Positions 26,506 through 35,666 of a DNA stretch of 64,000 nt are shown one piece after another. A program made the translations under genes and the position numbers. Source of the DNA: DASYSL01 sp036003365. GTDB taxonomy: Bacteria; Eisenbacteria; RBG-16-71-46; DASYSL01. The DNA is taken from the NCBI GenBank assembly GCA_036003365.1, contig DASYSL010000086.1, forward strand, positions 1 through 64,000, given 5' to 3'. The number at the start of each line of letters is the position of its first letter. Positions within the stretch are counted from its first letter, which is position 1. Under the pieces are notes generated by a model. That model saw only the letters and a program-made list of their open reading frames with translations. It was not told the DNA's origin and did not search any database.

Positions 26506-29003
26506 TCGATCGGTCTCCAGTCCTTGGCATCGAGCTGGACGGCGCCCGGCCCGGTCTGCGTCAGCGGGTTGGTGTTCTTCGTGAAGCCGAACTTCTCGAG
26601 CACCTTGGTGGTCGCGATCTGCACCTGAGTGCGGTCGAGGTACCAGAGCGGGATGCCGGTCCAGTCGAGCTCCCATGCCGCCCCTGTGTGGTCGACGACG
26701 TGGAACCACACCGGCTTGCCGTCCGGCCAGTCGTTCGCGGCGCGGATTCTCTGCGTCAGGCAGCGGCCGAGGAAGAGCGTGTCGAACTCGGCCTCGGACG
26801 GGGAGATGCTATTGGCCAGCGAAAGATACGGGCAAGCGATGCTCGACGGCGGCTTGGTCGGCCAAAAGTTGAATTCCGTCTGCATGGGGATGATCGACAG
26901 CCCATCCCAGGTCGGCAGGTTCCTGACCGAGGCCGGGCCGACGCGCGGATCGCAGGTCGCGGTGCGCTGGCCCGTCCATCCATCGGGTGGCCAGGGCGCG
27001 TCCGTGCACATGAACTGCGGCAGATAGGGAATGAAATCGCCGTAGTTGTCGTTCACGGACTGAATGTCTCCCGCCCCACCCTGGTCGGCGATGTCGATCC
27101 CCGAATGGATCTTCAGGTAGTCGTACATGAAGTTTCCCGGCCACAGGATGTGCTGGCGGTCCGGCTTCGTACCCTCCCCGCGGTACGGGAAGGGCGCCGG
27201 GCCGGTGCCGGCGAAGCGCGTGACGTAGCCGGCGGCGAGCGTCTGCAGGATGCCGCTGCCGAACAGGAACGCCTTGCCGCCCTGCGACAGGTAGACGGCC
27301 AGCGTGTTGAGGTGGCCGGCGTCGGTGATGTAGTGCAGGGCGCTCTCGGGGCTCGATCCGAACTTGCTCGTGCCGATGCGGCCCGCGTCCTTGTCGCCCG
27401 TGTACCAGACGACCGCTCGGTACTTGGTCATGATGCTCAGCGGCAAGCCGTTGGTGGGCGTGAAGCGGTAGTCGAGCGTGTCGCTCACGATATTGCCGCT
27501 GGCGTCGGAGAAGAAGCCGGAGAAGATGCCCGGTTTCGATGTTCCTCCGATTCCGACCCAGGGAACTCCGCCCTTGGCGTAGAACAGCGTATCGAGCGTC
27601 GACTCGATCGGATAGTTCGAGTATGCCGCGTGGTCGGCGCGGTCGGTGTCGCCGCGGAAGTCGTCGAAGAACAGGATGTTCTTGGCGATGCTCGGATCCT
27701 TGAACGCTGCTTTCACCACTTCGAGCTGGATGACCATGATCGAGGTGGCGCCGGTGTTGTCACGCGCCTCGAGGTAGAAGCGGTGGAAGATGGTCGTGTC
27801 GGGATGCCCGTTCACGGTCGTGATCTGGTAGAACGGCCCGAGGATGGTGGACGTCTCGGTGGTCGACCAGCTCGACCAGCGGTAGGTCTGCGAATCGTTG
27901 TCGCGCGGCGTCTCGTTGAAGATGTCGCCGTCGATGGGGTCGAGCACCCAGCGGAAGCCGTTCAGGACGGTGCCCTGCGAGAGGGCGGCGACGTCCCAGT
28001 TCATGGGGATCGGCTGTCCCTCGGGAACTTCCAGCGGCACGACGCGCGACTCGCTCAAGTCGAAGCTCCCGCGCGCACCCTGGCTGCGGATGAAGAACGA
28101 GTTGAAGACCACGATGGCCGGCGCCTGCAGCTCGGTGCTGGGCTTGAAGCGCAGCACGTTGTTGTTGAGGTTGAAGCGCGGCTCGTAGGCGCCCGCGATG
28201 TCGAACGCGACGACGGCGAAGTACCACACCTGACCGGGGGTCACGCCTTCGTACTGCTTGAACGTGGTGTCGGCGGACACCGAATCCCAGTCGGCGAAAT
28301 TGGGCGCATCATGGCTGAAGAAATTCTGGATGTCCTGCTGGGTGGGCGTGATGCCGCCGATTTGCTGCACCTGCTGGATCGTCGACTGGCTCACCAGCTT
28401 GAACTTGTACAAGCGGGGCGGGCCGCCGACGCCTTCGCCTTCACGGTCCGGGTCGGTGCCGTGCCACTCGATGCGCACGCTGGGAGCCGTGGTGGCCGTG
28501 CTTCCCGCTCCGGGGTTGGGCGATGTGATCTGGGTGACCGGGGCCACGGTGCGCGAGCTGAAGCTCACGCTCGTGGGCGGCGAGAAGGCGCCTTCGTTGT
28601 CGACCGCCTTGATGGTGAACTCGTGGTAGTCCTTGCTCGTCACCTGGGTGGCCGGGAAGCTCCCCGAAGTCACGTTCGTGCTGCCCGGACTCGGCTCGCT
28701 CGACTTGAAGAAGATCGTCGTCTCGTTGCGGTCGATCCGCGTCCACACGGTGTCGCCCAGCGCCGGCGGGTCCACGGCGTAGATGAAATAATCGACGCGG
28801 CCGTCGGAGTCCGAGCCAGTCCACTGCAGGCGCACCTTGAAGTAGACGGAGTCGCCCGGCTGCGGGCGCGCCGTCAGCTGGACCTGCGGACGATAGTTTT
28901 GGACCCCGATCCCCCCGCCTCCCTTGGACGAACAGCCCCACGCCGCGAGCGCCAGACAAGCGGCGAACAGCAGCCGCTGCGCTCCACCCCATGCATTGTT
29001 CAT
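26502..29003 (-). CDS. Large surface lipoprotein of unknown function
   Basis: 833 residues from ATG 29003, giving a clean lipoprotein signal MNNAWGGAQRLLFAACLALAAWGC with Cys24 as the lipidation site. ATG 29036, overlapping the previous stop as ATGA, is the alternative. The N-terminal third has fibronectin-III/Ig-like strands (VRLQWTGSDSDGRVDYFIYAVD, FTIKAVDNEGAFSPPTSV). The same pattern opens the neighbouring lipoprotein. The C-terminal half (about 440-700: NILFFDDFRGDTDRADHAAY, KYRAVVWYTGDKDAGRIG, LAVYLSQGGKAFLFGSGIL) resembles a GATase-like or carbohydrate-esterase-like Rossmann fold found in secreted proteins of this kind. No catalytic residues can be assigned. Probably an outer-membrane surface protein partnered with its operon neighbours. 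Confidence 0.8.
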   Translation of the reverse strand: MNNAWGGAQRLLFAACLALAAWGCSSKGGGGIGVQNYRPQVQLTARPQPGDSVYFKVRLQWTGSDSDGRVDYFIYAVDPPALGDTVWTRIDRNETTIFFKSSEPSPGSTNVTSGSFPATQVTSKDYHEFTIKAVDNEGAFSPPTSVSFSSRTVAPVTQITSPNPGAGSTATTAPSVRIEWHGTDPDREGEGVGGPPRLYKFKLVSQSTIQQVQQIGGITPTQQDIQNFFSHDAPNFADWDSVSADTTFKQYEGVTPGQVWYFAVVAFDIAGAYEPRFNLNNNVLRFKPSTELQAPAIVVFNSFFIRSQGARGSFDLSESRVVPLEVPEGQPIPMNWDVAALSQGTVLNGFRWVLDPIDGDIFNETPRDNDSQTYRWSSWSTTETSTILGPFYQITTVNGHPDTTIFHRFYLEARDNTGATSIMVIQLEVVKAAFKDPSIAKNILFFDDFRGDTDRADHAAYSNYPIESTLDTLFYAKGGVPWVGIGGTSKPGIFSGFFSDASGNIVSDTLDYRFTPTNGLPLSIMTKYRAVVWYTGDKDAGRIGTSKFGSSPESALHYITDAGHLNTLAVYLSQGGKAFLFGSGILQTLAAGYVTRFAGTGPAPFPYRGEGTKPDRQHILWPGNFMYDYLKIHSGIDIADQGGAGDIQSVNDNYGDFIPYLPQFMCTDAPWPPDGWTGQRTATCDPRVGPASVRNLPTWDGLSIIPMQTEFNFWPTKPPSSIACPYLSLANSISPSEAEFDTLFLGRCLTQRIRAANDWPDGKPVWFHVVDHTGAAWELDWTGIPLWYLDRTQVQIATTKVLEKFGFTKNTNPLTQTGPGAVQLDAKDWRPIE

Positions 29004-29032
29004 GCGGCTCACATCCTTTCGCCGTCCGGCCT

Positions 29033-30979
29033 TCATGGCGTCACCGTCTGCCAGTAGAAGGGGATCTTCGCGCGCACGATCCGGCGGTCGACGAGGCTGA
29101 CCGCGTCGGGATCGGGGAAGTCGGACAGCTCGAACTCGAAATAGTGGCGTCCCGGAGGGAAGACGGATGGATCAGTCGGAATGTTGATGGGAAGCGTTTC
29201 GCCCGAGTGCATGAGCTGGCCCTGCGACGAGCTCCAGCCTTCGTCGTCGGCAAGGTTATCGCCGTCGGTGCGGAAACGGACGCGGACCAGGAACGGGGCG
29301 GGACCGGAGCTGGTCGAATCGGAGTCGTACATGAACAGGCGCGCGACGAAGTTGGGCGCCGTGATCAGGGTATCGGGCGTCGGCGCGAAGCCCACGATCT
29401 GCGGCAGGAAGTATGGGTTGTAGTTCGAGAACCAGTTCAGCACGAGGCGACGCAGCACCGTGTCGGCCGGAGCCAGCGAGCCGTTGTTGTAGTTGTAGAT
29501 GTACTCGCGCGGGTTGCGGATGCGGCGGTCGCGGCCGAGATTGCCGTCCACCGAGCGCACCTGGGCGAACGATTTTCCGGTGAACCCGGCGCCCGGGAAG
29601 TACGGCACGTTGAAGTACAGCTCCGGCCGATAGCTGGGTGAGAGCGGATCGAAGTTGGGATAGATCTCGGTGAACGACGGCGTCTGCGGCACACCGGTCG
29701 TGAGCTCGGTGATGATGCGGTATTCGACGCCGATCGGCGAGCCGTTGGCCGGGCCGGGAATCGCCACCACGCCCTTGTCGGTGGGCGGCGGATTGCTGGT
29801 GAGCACCGCGTAGGGCGAATCCTTGTCGCGGCCACCGGCGAAGAAGTAAAGACCCTCGGCATTGCGCGCCACGGTGTCCGAGTCGACGCGGATGTACCAG
29901 TGCCACTCGAATCCGATGCGAACCTTCTCGAGGAAGGTCGCCATCGGCTTGCGGTCGGCGGGCAGCGTGTTGAAGCGCCCCGGGCCGAGCCACTTGTCGA
30001 GCACCGCGGGCGCCGCGCCCGTCGACGGATCGCCGAGCACGTAGAGGCCGCGGCCGTCACGCAAGGAGGCGGCGCGCACATCGGGATCGGTGGTGTCCGG
30101 GCCCGCCCACCAGGTGTCGGGATCGAAGTTCACGACGAAGCGGCGCAGCGAGTCGGGGAACGTGGTGCCGCCCGCCTCGTCGACCGAGCGCACGCGGAAG
30201 ACGTTGAGGCCTACGGGAGGCGGCGCCGGATTCGGGCCGGTGCCCGTGCCATACGACACCTGCTTGGTGAGCGAGTCGACGGACTGGTAGTCGGTCTCCA
30301 CGAGCTTGTAGCGGTAGCCCGCGATCTGGCTCTGCCAATCCTTGTCGAATCCGTGCCACCCGAAGTAGACCGCGGAGCCGACCGGAATGGTGTCGCGCGG
30401 CAACGACGTCGCCTGCGTGGGATCCTGCGGATCGGTGAGATTGATCGCGAACGGTTGCGAGACCACGCCGCCGCCCGGCGCCGGCACGAAGATGTTGCCC
30501 TCGGCGCGCGCGAAGTCCCACACGATGCCGGGCAGGTTGCGATCGCGCGCCACGAAGCGCGTGAACGCCGGCGTGGGATCCGCCTTGCCCTCGTTGTCGA
30601 CGGCGAACACGTAGAGCCCGTGCTCACGGTCGGTGCCGAGACCCTCGTGGATGTTGAAGATGAACACCGAGTCGGTCTTGGTCGTGAAATGCCACTGGCT
30701 CGGCTTGGGCCCAGGCAACGGATTGCCGGACAGCGTCTCGGTCACGGCGAAGTAGAAGCCGGCCACGGCGCCATCCACGTCGGAGCCCGACCAGTGCACG
30801 TGATAGCGGTACGGCGCACGGTTCAAGGGCTTGCCACCGATCGAATCGAGAGGAGCCGCGGTGAGATAGGTCTCAGGGGCGCGGTTTCGATCCGTATTCG
30901 GGGCGACCGTCTTCCGGCAGGAGATTTGGGCCAGGGCGACAAGCAAAACGACAAAAATTCCCCACCACTTCAAACGCAT
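29033..30979 (-). CDS. Large surface lipoprotein, fibronectin-III-like, unknown function
   Basis: 648 residues. Signal MRLKWWGIFVVLLVALAQISC with lipobox Cys21. Fibronectin-III/Ig-like strands repeat through the protein (YRYHVHWSGSDVDGAVAGFYFAV, LYVFAVDNEGKADPTPAFTRF, NVFRVRSVDEAGGTTF). Patches GLYFFAGGRDKDSP and YIYNYNNGSL have no family I know. ATG 30979 has GGAGG 7 bases upstream and a promoter-like element 45-75 bases upstream, so this is the first gene of the unit. It overlaps the next gene (or nearly so) and shares the HWSGSDxDG / QWTGSDSDG motif with it, suggesting the two lipoproteins arose from one ancestor. Role unknown. Confidence 0.82.
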   Translation of the reverse strand: MRLKWWGIFVVLLVALAQISCRKTVAPNTDRNRAPETYLTAAPLDSIGGKPLNRAPYRYHVHWSGSDVDGAVAGFYFAVTETLSGNPLPGPKPSQWHFTTKTDSVFIFNIHEGLGTDREHGLYVFAVDNEGKADPTPAFTRFVARDRNLPGIVWDFARAEGNIFVPAPGGGVVSQPFAINLTDPQDPTQATSLPRDTIPVGSAVYFGWHGFDKDWQSQIAGYRYKLVETDYQSVDSLTKQVSYGTGTGPNPAPPPVGLNVFRVRSVDEAGGTTFPDSLRRFVVNFDPDTWWAGPDTTDPDVRAASLRDGRGLYVLGDPSTGAAPAVLDKWLGPGRFNTLPADRKPMATFLEKVRIGFEWHWYIRVDSDTVARNAEGLYFFAGGRDKDSPYAVLTSNPPPTDKGVVAIPGPANGSPIGVEYRIITELTTGVPQTPSFTEIYPNFDPLSPSYRPELYFNVPYFPGAGFTGKSFAQVRSVDGNLGRDRRIRNPREYIYNYNNGSLAPADTVLRRLVLNWFSNYNPYFLPQIVGFAPTPDTLITAPNFVARLFMYDSDSTSSGPAPFLVRVRFRTDGDNLADDEGWSSSQGQLMHSGETLPINIPTDPSVFPPGRHYFEFELSDFPDPDAVSLVDRRIVRAKIPFYWQTVTP

Positions 30980-31024
30980 CCAGCGTCCTCCAGAAACGCC
31001 CTGAATTGTGCCCGGTGTGACAAG

Positions 31025-31054
31025 AATCTAACGATTGGGGGCGTGGTCCGTCAA
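31025..31054 (-). promoter_or_regulatory. Promoter candidate for the lipoprotein operon
   Basis: TTGACG (31054-31049), an 18-base spacer, then TAGATT (31030-31025) on the minus strand. This is 5/6 and 4/6 to the sigma-70 consensus. A start near 31018 gives a leader of about 40 bases before ATG 30979. Confidence 0.55.
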
Positions 31055-31093
31055 CCACCCGATCGCGGCCAAGAACCTTCCCGCCAGCGCGCC

Positions 31094-31339
31094 GGGGGCC
31101 TGCCCTCGCCCTAGAACATGGGCGGGCGTCGGGCAGGCCCCCGCGTGGCGGTGGGCTCTACGCACAAACCTACTGGTTCACTTCGCGTCCCTGCCGTCAA
31201 TTCCCTCAGTTTCCCCGATTTGGACTCCCCAGGCTTCAGATGGCGATGCCCCACCTTGCTGGCTTCCTGGTGCGGGGTCGCGGGCTTTCCCGAAGGGCCT
31301 CGTGTGTCCGGCCCGAGGGAAAGCCCGGGACTTCGCACC
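31094..31339 (-). ncRNA. Candidate structured RNA (unidentified), four stem-loops
   Basis: A gene-free stretch of about 250 bases with several nested inverted repeats. (1) 31269-31339: outer GGTGCG/CGCACC, then an 11-bp stem CGGGCTTTCCC (31281-31291) with its complement at 31317-31327, then an inner GGGCC/GGCCC. (2) 31229-31270: CCAGG/CCTGG enclosing a short stem that pairs better on the minus strand (a G-U pair rather than A-C). (3) 31160-31188: ACGC..AACC TACT GGTT..GCGT. (4) 31094-31142: a 12-bp stem GGGGGCCTGCCC/GGGCAGGCCCCC with an inner 5-bp stem. It matches no RNA class I can name. It lies between a terminator and the promoter of the lipoprotein operon, so it could be a separate RNA or a structured leader. 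Strand call rests mainly on the wobble pair. Confidence 0.5.
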
Positions 31340-31342
31340 ACC

Positions 31343-31375
31343 AAAAAAAAGAAGGCGGGGGGTCTCCCCCCCGCC
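31343..31375 (-). terminator. Intrinsic terminator of the 1420-residue protein gene
   Basis: A 9-bp GC stem (GGCGGGGGG/CCCCCCGCC, 4-base loop, 31354-31375) followed on the minus strand by TTCTTTTTTTT. It starts 29 bases after the stop at 31404. Textbook Rho-independent terminator. Confidence 0.9.
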
Positions 31376-31403
31376 CTCTGCGCTTTCGCGCCCGACTCAG
31401 ACG

Positions 31404-34400
31404 TTAGTTGCCCGCCTGACCCAGGAGCACCATGCGCTGGCTGTTGTTCTGGAACTGCACGCCAGGAGCCGACAGGCGATAGAAGTACACGCCCGAGGCA
31501 GCCTTCGTGCCGCTCGAAGTGACGCCGTCCCAGCGATAGAGGTTGTCCGCGCCCACATGACCCTCGACGGTCGCCTCATGCACGAGACGGCCCGCGACGT
31601 TGTAGAAGCGGATCGTGACCTTCGCCGGCTGAGCCAGCGAGAACCGCACCGACGCCGCACCCGCAACCGAGGGGTTGGGGAACGCGCCGCGCACGAAGTT
31701 CAGCGCCAGACCAGGAACGTCGCCCACGCCGATGACCGGGTTCACACGCGCGCACTGGTTGAACGCCGTCAACGCGTCGTTCATCCACTCGCGGCGACCG
31801 TAGTCGTTCGCGGCGATGTTCGACACCGCGGCAGTCGTCGGGTCCGAAGGACCACCCCAACCGCGCAGGTTGTCGAACGAGAAGCCGTCGAGCAGCGTGG
31901 CATAGAAGCGACCCGCGCCCGCGTCCAGACGACGATACACCGACGAATAGAACGGCCCAGCAGAGCCGGCACCACGGTCCGAGACGTCTTCGTAACGGGC
32001 CGCGCGCTCAGCACCGGGGACGCCACCATCGCGATCGATGATGTCGAGGATGCCCTGGCACGAGTTGAAGATGCCGTAACGGCGATTGGAGTGGAACGGA
32101 TCGGCAGCACCCGGATCAGCATCCAGCGGCTTGAAGATGGCCACCGTCGACTGGTTCCCGGTGAAGTCGAAGTAGTTGTCCTGCACGAACAGGCCGCCCA
32201 TGCGCGACAAGAGGATGCCGCACGAGGTTCCGGGCGAGGTGGCGAGATCCTGAGTCAGACCGTCACCGTTGCCCCAGAAGGCCTTCTCGTTCCCCGACGC
32301 CGCGCGGTCGAGCCACTGGTTGATCATACCCGCGTCGTCCGCCTGCTCCTGACCCGTGCCCGAGCCGTCATGCATGGCACCGGCCGACTCGTCGAGGTCC
32401 ACGGAGTCCCAGATGATCGTGTTGTAGTAGCGGTCAAGCATGTCGACCGTCGGACCCTGCTTGCTCTGCCGGTCCGAAACGCCCGGATCGACACCGCCAC
32501 CAGGGATGCGGCAACCAATACGGTCACCCTCTCCCGACTCGGAAGCGCGAATGTCGAACTTGTCGTACGCCAGGCCCATCATGCCCAGGTTCGGCGACAC
32601 GAAGCCGGCAGGATTGTTGACGTCGTTCGACGTGGCCACGGCCTTCCAGCCGCGGTCGGCGCCGTTGTCCGTGCCATAACCGAGCGAGTCGAGCGCGCCC
32701 ACAACCGCGGGCTCGCCGCCGCGCCGGTCACCGGCATCGACGTAGAGCAAGCAAGCCAGACCGTTGCCGCCGAACCGCGTGTCCTTCCACATGTCGGGGA
32801 AGACATCGAAGCTGTCGAAACGGAGCTGGTCGAAGTAGCCGCCCATTCCGGTCTGCAGCGATACCGTCGTCGTATCCGGCGACATGTTCAGTAGCGCGTG
32901 CGTCCCGTCGGAAGCAGCCGAGCGACGGACGAAGTACTCGATGTGCGTACCGGGCGTGAACAGACCGTCCGGCAGAATCTTCGTGCCCTCTTTCGTCGTC
33001 GTACCCGCCGGATAACCATCACCGCTCGGCGGATAGGTCGTCCCGAGGGCCAAGCATGAGGCCGGGTCGCAGCAGAGGTTCGACTGGTTGACCGGGCCGC
33101 TGAAATCGATCACGTAGCAGTAGCTGACCGTCTTGGCGAGCACGCCCGAATTGGCGCCGCCGTGCGGATCGGTCTCCTCGTAGGTGCCCTGCCAGTTGTC
33201 GGGCGCCGTCTGGCCGATGCTCTTGAACGCGACCGGATACAGCTGGGTCGCCTGAGCCGAGTCCATACGCGCCGAGTTCCACGTGTTGGGATCCCACTTG
33301 GTGCCGCTGTGGTGAGCGCCCGCACCCGCAGGGGTGCCTACATCACCGTCGTTGGCCATGTACTGGCCCCAGAACGAACCGTCTCCAGGAACAGCCAGGT
33401 TGCCAGCAACGTTGCCCAGCGCCACGACCTTCAACAGCGCGCTGTTCACGTTGCCCTTGGTGGAGTAGTTGCCCGGACCCGGCTTGATACGGAAGACCAG
33501 GTCCATGCGCGCATCGGCGCCCGCCGAGGTGTAGAGGAGCGAGTCACCAGAGATGACGCCCTCACCACCGCCCGTCTTGGCGTTGTTCAGACCGTCCTTC
33601 ACCAGAGCGGTGACGGTGTCGAACCCAGCCGAGCCCGGAGCGATGCTCTCGTTGAACGGGAACGTGTCGCCCAAGAGGAACCAGAAGAAGGTGCTCAGAG
33701 ACGGCTTCGCAGCGCCGGCTCCGGTGATGAAGCCCATGCGGATGTTGTCCCAGTACGTGCCGTCGGTCTGACCGCACGCCGTCGCCGAGAAGCGGGCGCA
33801 GCGCGTCTGGTTCTCGACCGCAACCTTGACCGAGTCCGCGTGAGCGATGTTGATGAAGGCGCCGAGGTCGCCAGGATCCGAGTCGTACGTGACGCAGACC
33901 GGCGTGCCGTAGTCATTGATGGCGCCCAGTGTGTTGACCGAGGACCACTCGACGTTCGTCGGTCCCTCGACCTGCTTCTCACCCGAGTTCGCCAGTGCCG
34001 GGTCGTACTTCACTTGGATCGCGTACCAGAAGAACACGCCCGAGAGACCGGCATCGTCGAAGCCAGAGTAGAAGTCGAACTGGAGGTTCGTGTTGCTGGC
34101 ATCCGTCCGCAGCGTCGGGGGAGTCCCCTGCGCCGTGGCACGGCCCGAGAGATCGTGCAGGACGATCGTCGGGCTGATGGACCAGTTCTGCGACTCGAGG
34201 TGGAACGTGTGCGCCGGGTTGGCGCCCTCGGGGTCGTGGTTGGACTGGACCAGGATGTTCTCGCTCAGGTTACAGAACAGCTTGCCGCAAGGATCGGCGA
34301 ACGGCAGGTCGTTCTGGTTGTGAATGTGGCCGTAGTACGCGGGCGAGCGGCCCGACGTGATCCACGACGACGACGGCGAGTTCTCGACGAACGAGGCACC

Positions 34401-35666
34401 CGACCGCGTGAAGCGCGGCTTGATGTCGCTGGCCGACTCGAAGGTCGTCGTGCTGCCGTACACGCTCACGTTGTCGACCACGACTGCTCCGGTCGTGGAG
34501 TTCCACGCCGAGGCCGTCGGGGTGCTCGCGGGACGAGCGTCATCGAAGAAACGGTTCGTCTTGACGCGGAGGACGACGCGAACCGAGCTCCAGCCCGTGC
34601 CAGCCGGAATCGCCAGGGGGCCCGTATTGGCCGTCGGTGCGACGCCCGTCACGGAGAAGAGGAGCTTCGGCGCAGCGGCGCCGCCGAGACTGAAATCGAG
34701 CGCATCCGAAAGATAGCGGTGAGCCTTGTCATAGACTCCCGACTCCTTCGGGGCGCCGATCCATACTTCGAACGAGTCCACCGGCTCTGCACCCGAGTTG
34801 GCGAGGCAGACCAGGTTGGCGCTCGAGAACGGATCGGGGGTGAACCAGCCACCACCGTTGCCCGGAGAAGTGCCCGGATCCGTCGTCCCGCCGTTGTTCA
34901 GCTCGGGACGGTAATCCATCGAGATCGTTCCGGCGCCGGTGTAGGTGAAGTCCCTGTACAGGAGCTGGTCCCACTGCGACGCGTAACCAGGCCAAGCGCT
35001 ACGGATGTTCGACGAAGTCGCGCGGAAATCCACGTGCTCCTCGTCCGCCGTGTACTTGTTGTTGGTGTACGAATCGGTGGGAGCATTGGCATCACCGGAC
35101 ATGCGCAGACCGCACCAAGCCGATCCGTTGCCCGTGATGTTGCTGGCGAATCCAGGAGCCACGCGGCCCGTGTCAGGCACCGACGTGAGGTTGTCCTGGT
35201 GCCACACGCCGGCCAGACCGTGCATGCGCGTCGCGCGGCCGTTGGCGAAGCGATTGACCGTGAGGTTGTGGTCGCCGTTGTTGATGTCGTTGCCGAAATC
35301 GTAGTACCAGAACGGCCGGCTTACGGTCGTCAGGTACTTCGTGGTGCCGTCCGACGCCTGCGGGGCCTGGACGAACTCCCAGAACTGGGAGGAGTCCGTG
35401 CCCGTGATGTCGCCGGCATAGTAGGGCGTATCGAAATCCCACTTGCCGCCCACACCGACCTTGTTGGGATCGGTGCTCGACGCCAAGAAGCCGTACCAAA
35501 CGGTGGCCGCGGCTGCGGTCGAGAATCCCGACCGATAGCGCGGGGCGTTCAGTGCCGGCTTCTTCACGGCAACGTCCTGGTCGGTGGTCTGCGCAAGGGC
35601 AAAGCCCTGGCCCAGAACCATCGTTCCCAGCACGAGGCCGAGAAGCAGAGCAAGGAAACGACGCAT
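31404..35666 (-). CDS. Very large secreted protein with FlgD-type C-terminal domain
   Basis: 1420 residues. Signal peptide MRRFLALLLGLVLGTMVLGQGFALA. The body is rich in Asn, Thr, Gly, Asp and aromatic residues with few Lys, typical of beta-rich exported proteins. There are segments such as LAGVWHQDNLTSVPDTG, LESQNWSISPTIVLHDLSG and IEYFVRRSAASDGTHALL, and scattered Cys pairs (NLCCDPASCLALG). No enzyme family is recognised. The last about 90 residues (GAFPNPSVAGAASVRFSLAQ, VTIRFYNVAGRLVHEATVEG, GVYFYRLSAPG) form the FlgD/Por-type sorting domain. ATG 35666 has GGAGG 8 bases upstream; the frame extends upstream without a signal peptide. Ends at a strong terminator. C-ending codons dominate more uniformly than in neighbouring genes, which may mean high expression (impression only). 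Confidence 0.87.
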   Translation of the reverse strand: MRRFLALLLGLVLGTMVLGQGFALAQTTDQDVAVKKPALNAPRYRSGFSTAAAATVWYGFLASSTDPNKVGVGGKWDFDTPYYAGDITGTDSSQFWEFVQAPQASDGTTKYLTTVSRPFWYYDFGNDINNGDHNLTVNRFANGRATRMHGLAGVWHQDNLTSVPDTGRVAPGFASNITGNGSAWCGLRMSGDANAPTDSYTNNKYTADEEHVDFRATSSNIRSAWPGYASQWDQLLYRDFTYTGAGTISMDYRPELNNGGTTDPGTSPGNGGGWFTPDPFSSANLVCLANSGAEPVDSFEVWIGAPKESGVYDKAHRYLSDALDFSLGGAAAPKLLFSVTGVAPTANTGPLAIPAGTGWSSVRVVLRVKTNRFFDDARPASTPTASAWNSTTGAVVVDNVSVYGSTTTFESASDIKPRFTRSGASFVENSPSSSWITSGRSPAYYGHIHNQNDLPFADPCGKLFCNLSENILVQSNHDPEGANPAHTFHLESQNWSISPTIVLHDLSGRATAQGTPPTLRTDASNTNLQFDFYSGFDDAGLSGVFFWYAIQVKYDPALANSGEKQVEGPTNVEWSSVNTLGAINDYGTPVCVTYDSDPGDLGAFINIAHADSVKVAVENQTRCARFSATACGQTDGTYWDNIRMGFITGAGAAKPSLSTFFWFLLGDTFPFNESIAPGSAGFDTVTALVKDGLNNAKTGGGEGVISGDSLLYTSAGADARMDLVFRIKPGPGNYSTKGNVNSALLKVVALGNVAGNLAVPGDGSFWGQYMANDGDVGTPAGAGAHHSGTKWDPNTWNSARMDSAQATQLYPVAFKSIGQTAPDNWQGTYEETDPHGGANSGVLAKTVSYCYVIDFSGPVNQSNLCCDPASCLALGTTYPPSGDGYPAGTTTKEGTKILPDGLFTPGTHIEYFVRRSAASDGTHALLNMSPDTTTVSLQTGMGGYFDQLRFDSFDVFPDMWKDTRFGGNGLACLLYVDAGDRRGGEPAVVGALDSLGYGTDNGADRGWKAVATSNDVNNPAGFVSPNLGMMGLAYDKFDIRASESGEGDRIGCRIPGGGVDPGVSDRQSKQGPTVDMLDRYYNTIIWDSVDLDESAGAMHDGSGTGQEQADDAGMINQWLDRAASGNEKAFWGNGDGLTQDLATSPGTSCGILLSRMGGLFVQDNYFDFTGNQSTVAIFKPLDADPGAADPFHSNRRYGIFNSCQGILDIIDRDGGVPGAERAARYEDVSDRGAGSAGPFYSSVYRRLDAGAGRFYATLLDGFSFDNLRGWGGPSDPTTAAVSNIAANDYGRREWMNDALTAFNQCARVNPVIGVGDVPGLALNFVRGAFPNPSVAGAASVRFSLAQPAKVTIRFYNVAGRLVHEATVEGHVGADNLYRWDGVTSSGTKAASGVYFYRLSAPGVQFQNNSQRMVLLGQAGN

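Noticed and set aside
31194..31212. CCGTCAATTCCCTCAGTTT resembles a universal 16S rRNA segment
   Set aside because: Similarity covers under 20 bases with a length mismatch and no other rRNA motif nearby. The likeness is treated as chance inside the structured region.
31094..31339. c-di-GMP (GEMM) riboswitch or group II intron remnant
   Set aside because: GGGACGC-type fragments occur, but the paired GEMM core and tetraloop, and the intron domain V motif, are missing.
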